DNA of 14,646 nt, taken from assembly GCA_943704415.1 (NCBI GenBank), contig CALSCO010000651.1:1-14646 (forward strand), read 5' to 3'. The stretch is from Parvularia atlantis. Taxonomy: Eukaryota > Opisthokonta > Rotosphaerida. Made by a program: the position numbers and the translations under genes. Positions 1 to 7,655 of the stretch are shown in pieces. Below the pieces are notes generated by a model. That model saw only the letters and a program-made list of their open reading frames with translations. It was not told where the DNA came from and made no database searches. Position 1 is the stretch's first letter, and each line of letters starts with the position of its first letter.

Positions 1-817
1 CAGGTGGCCGACCTGCAACAAGCAAGCGGAGTCGGCAGCGTCGTCATCAAGGACATCGCGTCTGGTTTGAACTGGAACAGGCCTGGCTTATATCTCAAGA
101 ACCACGAGCACTGCTCGTGATGCGGGGGAAAACCCCTGAGGCTGCCTCGGGCCCGGAGAAAGGTGCCACCAAGGACGATTCGGCTCCACAGTGACCCAAG
201 GAGTTCGGTTTAGGTTTAAAAAGGCACTTTTGTAAGAGGCGTGTACCAACTTACGTGTTCTGTTTGACGTTGTGCTGTACGAACGGGCTTAGTGTCCATG
301 CACACAGGCCAGCCGTCGCGTCTCACCGCAAACTGGTTAGCGATAGGTCTTCAGCGCACTGGTGACGCCTGCACAGGAAAGAGCTAGCGAAACAGAAAAG
401 AAAGAGGAAACACCAGCCAGCCACGCCTGATGTCATCGCACACAAAGAAGACCGCCGCACCTCCTGAGCTGAACGGTACAATGTATCCTGCCTCCTGCCG
501 ACCTGGCCGATACGATGGGTGCGAAAGCACACTCTCTGGCAGGTGGCCGGTTCACAAGGGCTGCTGGCGGGCGCCGGGCGGACATCAGACTTCGGGTGAA
601 TCGATTTAATGACGGGACGCGCACGTGCACCTGAAGGCAGGCTGATGCGCTGCTGTCGAACACGAACGGTAGTGTACGCGCGCTTCTGCGTCAGCGAGCT
701 GCGGGCGGTAGGACCTCGCGTGCAGGGGTGAGCGTGCCAGAAACTGAGCAGCACCGGAAGCACAACGCGTGCTGGCAGAATCACTCAGGCATTAGACATG
801 GCCGCGGGCAGATTGCG
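1..817. other. Lower-GC stretch without a confident gene
   Basis: No family is recognisable here on either strand. Base composition falls well below the rest of the window, most clearly around 180-310, which has A/T-rich runs. On the plus strand, positions 1-120 form an open frame ending in TGA at 118-120 (39 codons). This could be the last exon of a gene that begins outside the window, but its codon use is not GC3-rich like the real genes here, and a second frame is open to about 197. A minus-strand open frame covers 323-784 but has no ATG start, family motif or biased codon use. The interval lies downstream of the UBE2S stop, so it probably holds 3' UTR and intergenic DNA. I see no tRNA or rRNA. 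Confidence 0.5.
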
Positions 818-1039
818 TCACAGCCGCTTGAGCGACCGCTTCTTGTCCGCGGCCTTCTTCTTCTCGTCGGCGGCCTTGTCGACCGCGCGCTTCTTGGCCG
901 CTGCTGCCCCGGTCGCCTCGCCGCTGCCGGCGCTGCCGCCGTCCTCGCCGTCCCCTTCCCCGTTGCCGGCCGCTGCTCCTGCTGCCGCTGCGCCCGCGCC
1001 ATTCGATGCGGCGGCCGTGTCGATGCTGGGCGTGGACGT

Positions 1040-1070
<31 letters not shown>

Positions 1071-1951
1071 GGGGGGGGGGGGTGCGCGTGTCAGCGCCAC
1101 ACCACACGCCACAGGCAGCGGCGCACTTGGACGGGTCCGCGCTGCCGAGGCCCGAGCGCGGCATGGCGTGTATGCTCGTCATGAGGCGCGCGTGCTTGGC
1201 GTAGTCCTCGTAGCGCTCAAGCAGCAGCTTGCCGGCCTCCTCGTTGAGCGCCGACTCGGGGTTGGGCGCGATGAGCAGGCACTTGATCGTCTGCGCGGGC
1301 GGCGGTTGAGCTCCAGCGCGATGTGCGCGGTCTTGGCGAGCGCGCACGAGCAGGATGTGCTTGATGCCCAGGTCCTTCTTCCAGTCCTTCTTGAGCGTGC
1401 TCACGCAGATCTCGCCCACCTTGGACACATTCGGGTGGAAGATCTTGGTCACAAAGTAGCCTTGGGGCGCGCGTGTGCGCTCAGCCGCGCCACCTCATCA
1501 CCACCCACCACAACGACGCGCGCACCCTTCGGCGGCGTGTTTGGGAAGTCCTCGCTCAGCACGAGCTTGACCTTGAACTGCCCGCCCTCGTACGGCGTGC
1601 CGGCTGCGGCGCGCGCGGCGGGGCTGTGAGAGGAGTAAGTAAGGCCACAGCTCGGTGGCGCACCAGGTCCAGTGATGACGGCCTGGATGTCGGTCATGTC
1701 GTCGTCGTTGGGCAGGACCTTGATGTCCTCGGGCGGCTCGCTGTGCAGGCTGAGCAGCTCCTTGGCGACGTGCTTGAGCACGACCGGCGCCACGTTCTCC
1801 ATCGACGCCTGCGCCGCGCAAACAAGGAGGCGACGTCAGGCTCCGTGACAGCCGCTGTCTGCGCCGCCGCGCCGCCGCGCCGCCGCGCCGCCGCTAGCAC
1901 GGCCCACGCACACACACCACCCCGCGCACGGCACACGGCCCAACGCACCAT
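818..1951 (-). CDS. UBE2S: UBE2S-type ubiquitin-conjugating enzyme E2 (K11-chain/APC/C class)
   Basis: This E2 carries ubiquitin as a thioester. In animals the UBE2S family extends K11-linked chains on APC/C substrates. Exons on the minus strand are 1951-1949, 1808-1664, 1603-1526, 1460-1348, 1290-1127 and 1025-818. Together they make 711 nt, or 236 aa, with all phases closing. The UBC fold covers about residues 5-155, with HPN at 84-86 and the catalytic Cys at 94 in GEIC, one residue from human C95. [12 protein letters not shown] follows, as in the family. A low-complexity Ala/Gly linker leads to a Lys-rich tail ending KKRSLKRL, close to the human KKRALRRL tail that docks on APC/C. Exon 1 would hold only the ATG, giving MASMEN; the alternative start is the ATG at 1802-1800, three codons later in the protein. 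The last intron contains a long C/G homopolymer. The gene is divergent from RPN1. The family call is strong; the first exon is the weakest part. Confidence 0.9.
1026..1126 (-). other. Last UBE2S intron, expanded by simple repeats
   Basis: At 101 nt this intron is about twice the local norm. The donor is GTGCGCC at 1126. A CTGAC branch-like motif lies at 1094-1090, followed by ACGCGCA, which in other introns here would lead straight into the terminal G of CAG. Instead a 29-base C run (minus strand) and a CA repeat follow, and the first usable AG is at 1027-1026. Splicing there joins AA to C and restores the frame into the Ala/Gly linker and conserved tail. Confidence 0.7.
1038..1082. repeat. 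(GT)8 followed by a 29-base G homopolymer
   Basis: On the plus strand, eight GT units (1038-1053) run into 29 consecutive G (1054-1082). The tract is inside the last UBE2S intron, where the pre-mRNA reads as a poly-C tract plus CA repeat just before the acceptor. The plus strand could form a G-quadruplex. The stated length should be treated as approximate, because long homopolymers are error-prone in both replication and sequencing. Confidence 0.95.
1861..1892. repeat. Four tandem copies of the 8-mer GCGCCGCC
   Basis: Four perfect copies of an 8-bp unit, at 1861-1868, 1869-1876, 1877-1884 and 1885-1892. They fall inside the proposed first intron of UBE2S (1809-1948), outside coding sequence. 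An 8-bp period is not a codon multiple, which agrees with a non-coding location. Confidence 0.9.
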
Positions 1952-2080
1952 GAGGCGGTCAAGGACCGGACGCCACGGCGCGAGCGGCGAAAAAACGGCA
2001 ACGGTCTGCGCGCTGATTGGCCGTGACGTCTCGCGTCGAGAAGTTTCGGCGGCGCGCGTCAGCACCCTCTCTCTCGCCCG
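1952..2080. promoter_or_regulatory. Divergent UBE2S/RPN1 promoter region
   Basis: Only 129 bp separate the proposed UBE2S ATG (minus) from the RPN1 ATG (plus), so both genes probably share regulatory DNA. An inverted CCAAT box (ATTGG, 2016-2020) is followed three bases later by TGACGTC (2024-2030), seven bases of a CRE/bZIP palindrome. A GGCGAAAA stretch lies near 1986-1993. A CT-rich run stands directly upstream of the RPN1 ATG. I find no clear GGTGGCAAA element (the yeast proteasome-gene Rpn4 site) and no TATA box. Motif calls are by eye only. Confidence 0.55.
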
Positions 2081-5000
2081 ATGCCCGCCCCGGTCGACGC
2101 GCCCGCCGCCGCGCCCGCCAAGGACGGCGCCGCGCCGGCCAAGGACGAGGCGAAGCCCGCGGATGCCGCGGCCAAGCCGGGCGCGCCCAAGAAGGAGGAG
2201 GAGCTGGTGCGGTCGTTGCGGCGTGCGGGTGATGGCGCGGCGCTGACCCGCCCGTGCGCACAGTCGGACGAGGACAAGGAGCTCGTGGCCGAGCTGCAGC
2301 TGCTCGTGGACCGCGTGCAGGTGCGCGGCCGTGCGCTGCGTGCGTCCTGCGCGGTGCTGACGCGGTGCGCAGGACGCCGACACGAGCCTGCACGTCGTCG
2401 CGCTCGAGACCATGCGCACGCTCATCCGCTCGGCCACGTCGTCCATGACGTCCGTGCCCAAGCCGCTCAAGTTCCTGCGCAAGCACTACGACACGCTCGT
2501 CAAGGCATACGAGGCGATGACCCAGGGGCGCGCCAAGGCACGTCCCGCCCTCGTTCCCGTTCGCGTCTTACGTGCCCGCGCAGCACTTCCTCGCCGACAT
2601 CGTCTCGGTCCTGGCCATGACCGTCCCCACCGCCGGCAAGCGCCCCTCGCTCAAGTACCGCCTCTTGGGCTCGGCCGAGCCGCTCGCGTCGTGGGGCCAC
2701 GAATACGTCCGGTATGAGCTCGCGACCGCGATGGCACCGGACCGTGTCGGGCTGATGCGGCGCGTCGCAGCTTCCTCGCGGCCGAGCTGGCGCTCGAGTA
2801 CAAGGACCGCGTGGTCGCGTCCGGCCTGACGTCGACCGAGGACGAGGACGCGTACCGCGACCTGCTGAACGTCGCGGCCGAGGTCGTGCCGTTCTTCATG
2901 ACGCACAACGCCGAGGCCGACGCCTGCGACCTGCTGATGGAGATCGACCGCGTGCGAGACATCCTCCCGCACATCGACGCCGCCAACTACACGCGCGTGT
3001 GCCTGTATCTGATGAGGTGCGTGCCGGCCGGCGCGATCGCACGCGCCGTCACAGTTCAACTCACCGGCCGCGCTCGCCAGCTGCGTCTCGTACGTGCCCG
3101 AGCCCGAGGACCGCGCGATCCTCCAGACGGTCATGGACGCGTACCTCAAGCTCGGGCTGCGCGCTGACGCCATCCTGGTCGCGCTGCGCATGAACAGCCT
3201 CGACGCCGTGCAGAGCATCTTCAACGGGAGCACCGACAGGCGCGCGGCGTGGCCGATGTCGCCGCCGCTGCTGGCTAAGCCGTTCCGCGCGCAGCGTCGA
3301 GAAGAAGCAGCTCGCGTACATCCTCGCGCGGCAGCAGGTCCGCATCGAGACCGGTGACACCGACCTGGACGACATCCTCAACAACGTGCGCCTGACCGAG
3401 CGCTTCATCGCGCTCGGCCGCGAGCTCGAGATCCTCGAGCCCAAGGTGCCCGAGGACGTGTACAAGTCGCACCTGGAGACGACCCGTGCGACGCTCGGGC
3501 GCAGCAACGCGCTGGCAAGCTGACGCGCGGCCTTGCGCCAGGTGCCCTTGGCGCCCAGCAGGCCGACTCGGCCAAGCAGAACCTGGCAGCGACGTTCACC
3601 AACGCGTTCCTCAACGCGGGCTTTGGCAAAGACAAGATCCTGGGCGATGACGAAAACGCGTGGATCACCAAGCACAAGGACCACGGTGCGCGCGCCCTCG
3701 CTCGCGGGCAGCACTCACGCGCGACCTCCCGCCCAGGCAAAATCAGCGCCACGGCCGCGCTCGGCATGATCCTCATGTGGGACGTCGAGGTCGGCCTGAC
3801 CAAGATCGACAAGTTCATGTACGTCACGGACGAGTACGTCAAGGTGCGTCCGCGTGACTGCGCGTGCAGTGCTCACGCCGCGCTGCCAGGCTGGCGCGCT
3901 GCTCGCGCTCGGCATCGTCACATCATCCGTGCGCAACGACTGCGACCCGGCCCAGGCGCTGCTGGCCGACTACGTCTTGGACAGCAACGCGACCATCCGC
4001 GGCGGCGTCCTGACCTCGTGCGTGCGTGGCGCCCGGATACACGCGCAGTAACACGCAAGTGTGTGCAGGCTCGCCATGGCCTACGCCGGCAGCAACAGGG
4101 CAGACATCATCGACATGATTCTCCCGACCGTCGGTGACACGTCGCTAGGCCCGGAGCTCGTCGGCCTCGCCGCGCTGGCCATTGGCGTCGTCGGTGCGCG
4201 CGGAGTGTGTGTGCGCTGCTACGACGTGTGTCTTGACGCGGCGCAGGTGTGGGCTCGTGCTCCGAGTCGGCGTCGTCGACGATCCTCGAGACGCTGCTTG
4301 AGCGCGACGCGGCGCAGCTGTCGAAGAGCGCCTTTGCGCGCTTCATCTCGCTCGGCATGGGCCTGCTCTTCCTCGGTGCGTGCCCGCCCGTCGTCGGCCC
4401 GGCGCTGCCGCCGCGTGCTCATCGTGCCCGCAGGTCGGCAGGAGGCCGCCGAGGCCGTGCTCGAGGGCCTCAAGGCCGTCGCTGAGCCCGTCGGCAAGCA
4501 GGCCGCGACGGTGCTAGAGATGTGCGCCTACGCCGGTGCGCGCTGTCCGAGCCGCTGCCCTGCTGTACGCTGACCAAACACTCGCGGCCGCACGCAGGGA
4601 CCGGCAACGTGCTCAAGATCCAGAAGATGCTGCAGCTGTGCACGGACCACATCGACCCGGAGAAGGACAGCGACCTGCACCAGACCTTTGCCGTCCTGGG
4701 CATCTCGCTCATCGCCATGGGCGAGGACATTGGCTCGGAGATGGCCTACCGCTGCTTCAACCACCTCGTGCGCCGCTCGTGACCCCGACGCTCGCACGTG
4801 TGCTGACAACGCGTGCCAGATGCACTACGGCGAGGCGGTCATCCGGCGCGCCGTGCCTCTCGCGCTCGGCCTTCTCTGCGTGTCCAAGCCGCTCGAGCTC
4901 ATGATCGTCGATACGCTGTCCAAGTACTCGCACGACAACGACCTCGAGGTGGCCCAGTCGGCCGTCTTTGCGCTCGGCCTCATCGGCGCAGGTGCGTGCG

Positions 5001-5864
5001 TGCGCGCACCTGCTCTGTGTTTCTGTGCTCACCGCGCGCCTGCTCGCAGGCACCAACAACGCTCGCCTGGCCCAGATGCTGCGCCAGCTCGCGTCGTACT
5101 ACCAGAAGGAGCCCAACACGCTCTTTGTCGTGCGCGTGGCACAGGGCCTGCTGCACATGGCCAAGGGCACGGTCTCGCTCAACCCGTACCACTCCAACCG
5201 GCTGCTCATGTCGCCCGTGGCCGTGGCGGGCCTGCTGAGCGCTGTCGTGGCCATGACCGACCCCAAGAGCACGCTGATGGACAAGTACCACTACCTGCTC
5301 TACTACCTCTCGATCGCGACCTTCCCGCGCATGCTCGTCACGCTCGACGAGACCGGCAAGGCCGTGCCGGTGTCTGTGCGCGTGGGTCAGGTGCGCGTGT
5401 GCCCCGCAGCACGCGATCGCCGTCGCTCACGCGCCCTGCAGGCTGTCGACGTCGTCGGCCAGGCCGGGCGGCCAAAAACGATCACAGGCTTCCAGACGCA
5501 CACCACGCCCGTGCTGCTCGGGCAGGGCGAGCGCGCCGAGCTGGCCACGGACGAGTGTGCGTTGGCGGCGCGTGGCGCACGCGCGGGCTGACACGCTGGC
5601 GCCGCCGCGCAGACATCCCCGTAAGCAAGGTGCTCGAGGGTTTTGTCATCCTCAAGAAGAACCCCGACTACGTCGTGGAGGCCGACAGCAAGTGTGCGTT
5701 GGCCGCGCACGGCGCAAGCGTCGGGAGCGCGCTCGCTCACATGCCGCGCAGACATTCCCCTAAGCAAGGTGCCGGACGGAAATGCCGTCCTGAAGAAGAA
5801 GGAGGAGGACGACAAGCAAGGCAGCGGCAGCAGCGCAGAAGGCGCAGGCGCGCCCAAGAAGTAA
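2081..5864 (+). CDS. RPN1: 26S proteasome regulatory subunit RPN1 (PSMD2)
   Basis: RPN1 is the base subunit of the 19S particle that receives ubiquitin and shuttle factors. Exons: 2081-2206, 2264-2320, 2373-2537, 2584-2711, 2771-3016, 3081-3248, 3295-3485, 3542-3685, 3737-3843, 3890-4017, 4069-4193, 4247-4375, 4434-4535, 4598-4767, 4820-4991, 5050-5390, 5442-5556, 5613-5693 and 5752-5864. These total 2808 nt, or 935 aa (human 908). An Ala/Lys/Pro-rich N-terminus (1-42) precedes conserved SWGHEYVR (152-159), CDLLMEI and YVPEPED. PC-repeat signatures follow: GALLALG (446-452), LAMAYAGSN (488-496), CAYAG (602-606) and GAGTNNARL near 720. [18 protein letters not shown] precedes [13 protein letters not shown], where animal RPN1 ends. 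About 44 extra residues follow, from a duplicated intron-exon unit. The intron at 2538 uses a GC donor. The donor of the 3249 intron is uncertain (GT 3249 or GC 3240, both in phase). The start is the first ATG. Confidence 0.95.
2538..2583 (+). other. GC-AG intron in RPN1
   Basis: This 46-nt gap between MTQGRAK and [13 protein letters not shown] must be removed: it is not a multiple of three and reading through loses the conserved frame. No GT donor gives the right phase. The exon ends AAG and the intron starts GCACGT, which matches the AG|GC pattern of GC-AG introns. A CTTAC branch-like motif and a GCGCAG acceptor follow. Confidence 0.8.
5557..5800 (+). repeat. Tandem duplication of an intron plus exon start (137-bp offset) in RPN1
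   Basis: Unit 1 is intron 5557-5612 plus the start of exon 5613-5693. Unit 2 is intron 5694-5751 plus the start of exon 5752-5864. Both introns begin GTGCGTTGGC and end CCGCGCAG. Both exons begin ACAT-CCCC-TAAGCAAGGTGC with few changes and go on to a CTCAAGAAG or CTGAAGAAG stretch. The two proteins read [16 protein letters not shown] and [16 protein letters not shown]. Phase is identical (T|AC), so the copy adds residues without breaking the frame. Confidence 0.85.
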
Positions 5865-5926
5865 GGTGTTTCTCTCTGCGGCTTGCTGCACTCGACAGGC
5901 CGATACACAAAGCAATGTAGGGCTGA
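5865..5926. other. 62-bp convergent gap between RPN1 and the AIR-like gene
   Basis: The TAA of RPN1 (ending 5864) and the TGA of the minus-strand AIR-like gene (5929-5927) face each other across 62 bp. Both 3' ends must form in or beyond this space, so the transcripts probably overlap antisense. I see no AATAAA on either strand here. Confidence 0.8.
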
Positions 5927-7465
5927 TCACGCGTCCTCGCCGTTCGCCAGCCGCTGCTGCCGCCGCTTCTCAAGCCACTTGGCGTGCTGCGGTCGCCCGT
6001 CCTTGGGGCCCTTGGGGTTGCTCTTGCGCATCGCCGGCGCGCCGCGGTCGCCGAGCGCGCGCTTGGCCGGGCGGATCGGCACCGCTGCCTTCTCCGCAAG
6101 CCGCCGGTTGGTCTCGTTCATCGCGAGCATCCACCGCGGGATTCCGCTCGGCGCAGAGCCGGGGGCTGCTGGCTTGGCTGGCGGCTTGCTCGCTGCTGGC
6201 TTTGGCTTGCTCACGGCCGGCTTCGGCTTGCTCAACGCGGCCGCGACGGTCGGAACTGCAACGCTCGCTCCATCTCCGTTAGCCGAAGCACCGTTCGCCG
6301 AAGCGCCGTCCTCGCGCAGCCGCTTCTTCGGCGGCGGCTTGACAGGCGGCGCGGTCGGCCGCTCGAGCGGGTCGCGCCCGGCCGGTAGCCGCGCGATCGA
6401 CTTGTTGAGCTGTGCAATGACCTTCGGGTTGAACTTGGTCAAGCCCTTGAGCCGCATGCGCGCCTCTCGAGCGCTGCGCTGCTCAAACGTCTCCTCGGCC
6501 GAGCCCACCTCGTCCTCGGGCGAGTGGAACGCGCTCACGGCCGGCACGGGCACCTCCGAGCGCGACAGCATGCACGCCTGCGCGCAACAGGAGTGCTCAG
6601 CCACAGCCGTGCGCAGTATAACCGTGCGACACACGTCGCCAAAGTGTCCTGGCCGCGAGCAGTTGTAGCAAAACACACGCATCTTGACTGTCTCGGCGGC
6701 GGCGCCCGGCTCAGTCTTGCGGTAGTGCCGCCAGAACGTGCCGCAGTGCTGCGGCCGCGCGTCAGCCGCCTGCGCGCGTCACACAGTCGCGATCGCACCG
6801 AGCCAAAGTGGCCCTCGGCGCCGCAGACCGAGCACACGGCGATCCCGACGGTCGCATTCGGGCACTCCTGCGCCCTCCCCGCCGATTGAGCCCCCCACGG
6901 GCATGAGCGCGCGCAGTGCACGACCGCACCTTGACCCGGTGGCCGACGTCGCCGCACTTGAAGCAGACGGCCTCGAGGCAGTCGAGCGGCTTGTGACCCC
7001 ACTGGCCGCACAGGTAGCACGGCCGCTCCTTCTGCGCCTCGTCGCAGTCGGCCGCCTTGTGCCCGTCGCGCCCGCAGTTGGAGCACGTGATCTGGAACTC
7101 GATGAAGTAGCGCCCGCGCGGCCTCACGGCGGCTGGTGCGGACGGCGGCGCATCGACGGCCGGGCCATCGGCGGCCGCCCGGCGCTTGCGCTTCGCATCG
7201 CGCGGCCCGCCGCCGTCCTTGCCGCCCTCGTGCACGGCCGGCGCGGCCTTCGAGTGCGTGAAGAAGGCCTCGCTCCGCAGCAGGTCCTCCACGTCCGAGC
7301 CAAGGCTGCCCTCGTCCTCGTCGCCGCTGCGCACGCACGCACGCGCACCCGTCAGCAGCACGTTGCATGCGAGCAGCAGGCCGCACACCTCCCGCCCACG
7401 CCCAGCTCGGCCTCGTACGCCGCCGTCCGCGCCGCCTCGGCGTCGAAATCGTCGAGGTCGGCCAT
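5927..7465 (-). CDS. AIR2: AIR1/AIR2-like zinc-knuckle protein (TRAMP RNA-surveillance subunit)
   Basis: AIR proteins bridge Trf4-type poly(A) polymerase and Mtr4 and bind RNA for nuclear exosome decay. Minus-strand exons are 7465-7389, 7326-6930, 6867-6799, 6748-6635 and 6577-5927, giving 435 aa. Five CX2CX4HX4C knuckles are visible: C107-C120, C129-C142, C147-C160, C170-C183 and C208-C221. Introns interrupt knuckles 3, 4 and 5, and splicing restores the exact spacing in each. The linker between knuckles 4 and 5 contains FWRHYRKT, resembling the conserved W-R-x-Y element of AIR linkers. The N-terminus is acidic with a basic patch (AKRKRR, 70-75). The C-terminal half is low complexity with repeated KPKPA, followed by a basic conserved-looking end (IPRWMLAMNET, HAKWLEKRRQQR). 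The last intron (6634-6578, 57 nt) is in frame without a stop; if retained, the protein would be 454 aa. A choice between AIR1 and AIR2 is not possible; animal ZCCHC7 is the equivalent. Confidence 0.85.
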
Positions 7466-7655
7466 GTGCTCGCTTCCGCCCTCACTGCGAGCGCGCAAAC
7501 ATCAGCATGGCACCCCTTTGCCGCGCTCCCAGCCACGCGATTACAATGCCCGCGGATCATGACAGCACCGCTTCCGCTCGCTCCCAGCCAGCCACTTCCC
7601 ATGCCCGCGGAGTGTGACAGCCGCACTTTGGCGCGGCGCCAGACGGGCGACAGCG
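7466..7655. promoter_or_regulatory. Divergent AIR-like/FAB1 promoter region
   Basis: This 190-bp interval separates the two start codons and must hold both promoters and 5' UTRs. It contains two copies of a 55-bp module. Plus-strand ATGs at 7507, 7546, 7559 and 7601 lie upstream of, and out of frame with, the chosen FAB1 start. The frame from 7559 and 7601 runs to 7672, past the FAB1 ATG, so it would act as an overlapping uORF if transcription starts that far upstream. No TATA box is evident. Confidence 0.5.
7525..7634. repeat. Two tandem copies of a 55-bp module
   Basis: Three blocks recur at exactly 55 bp: GCTCCCAGCCA (7525 and 7580), ATGCCCGCGGA (7546 and 7601) and TGACAGC (7560 and 7615). 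The bases between blocks are diverged. The second block contains the palindrome CCGCGG. Conserved blocks with diverged spacers suggest duplicated protein-binding sites, but this is inference. Confidence 0.8.

Noticed and set aside
110-180. Box C/D snoRNA-like signals (GTGATGC and CTGA)
   Set aside because: The boxes are imperfect, too close together and lack a terminal stem or a second box pair.
205-220. Telomere-like TTTAGG element
   Set aside because: It is a single imperfect occurrence in A/T-rich sequence, not an array.
320-375. tRNA D-arm-like TGGTTAGCGATAGG
   Set aside because: No anticodon stem, T-loop GTTCRAN motif or acceptor stem follows at the required spacing.
798-1629. Plus-strand frames with poly-Gly and minus-strand frames with poly-Pro at 1038-1082
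   Set aside because: These arise from reading the intronic G homopolymer. The conserved UBE2S exons on the minus strand explain the locus.
3017-3054. Acceptor at 3054 giving [14 protein letters not shown]
   Set aside because: It breaks the phase with the upstream exon. The acceptor at 3080 gives [13 protein letters not shown] in phase and matches the family.
2081-5864. RPN1 as a pseudogene with many frameshifts
   Set aside because: Each apparent frameshift coincides with a short segment having donor, branch-like and acceptor signals. Removing all 18 gives one continuous conserved protein.
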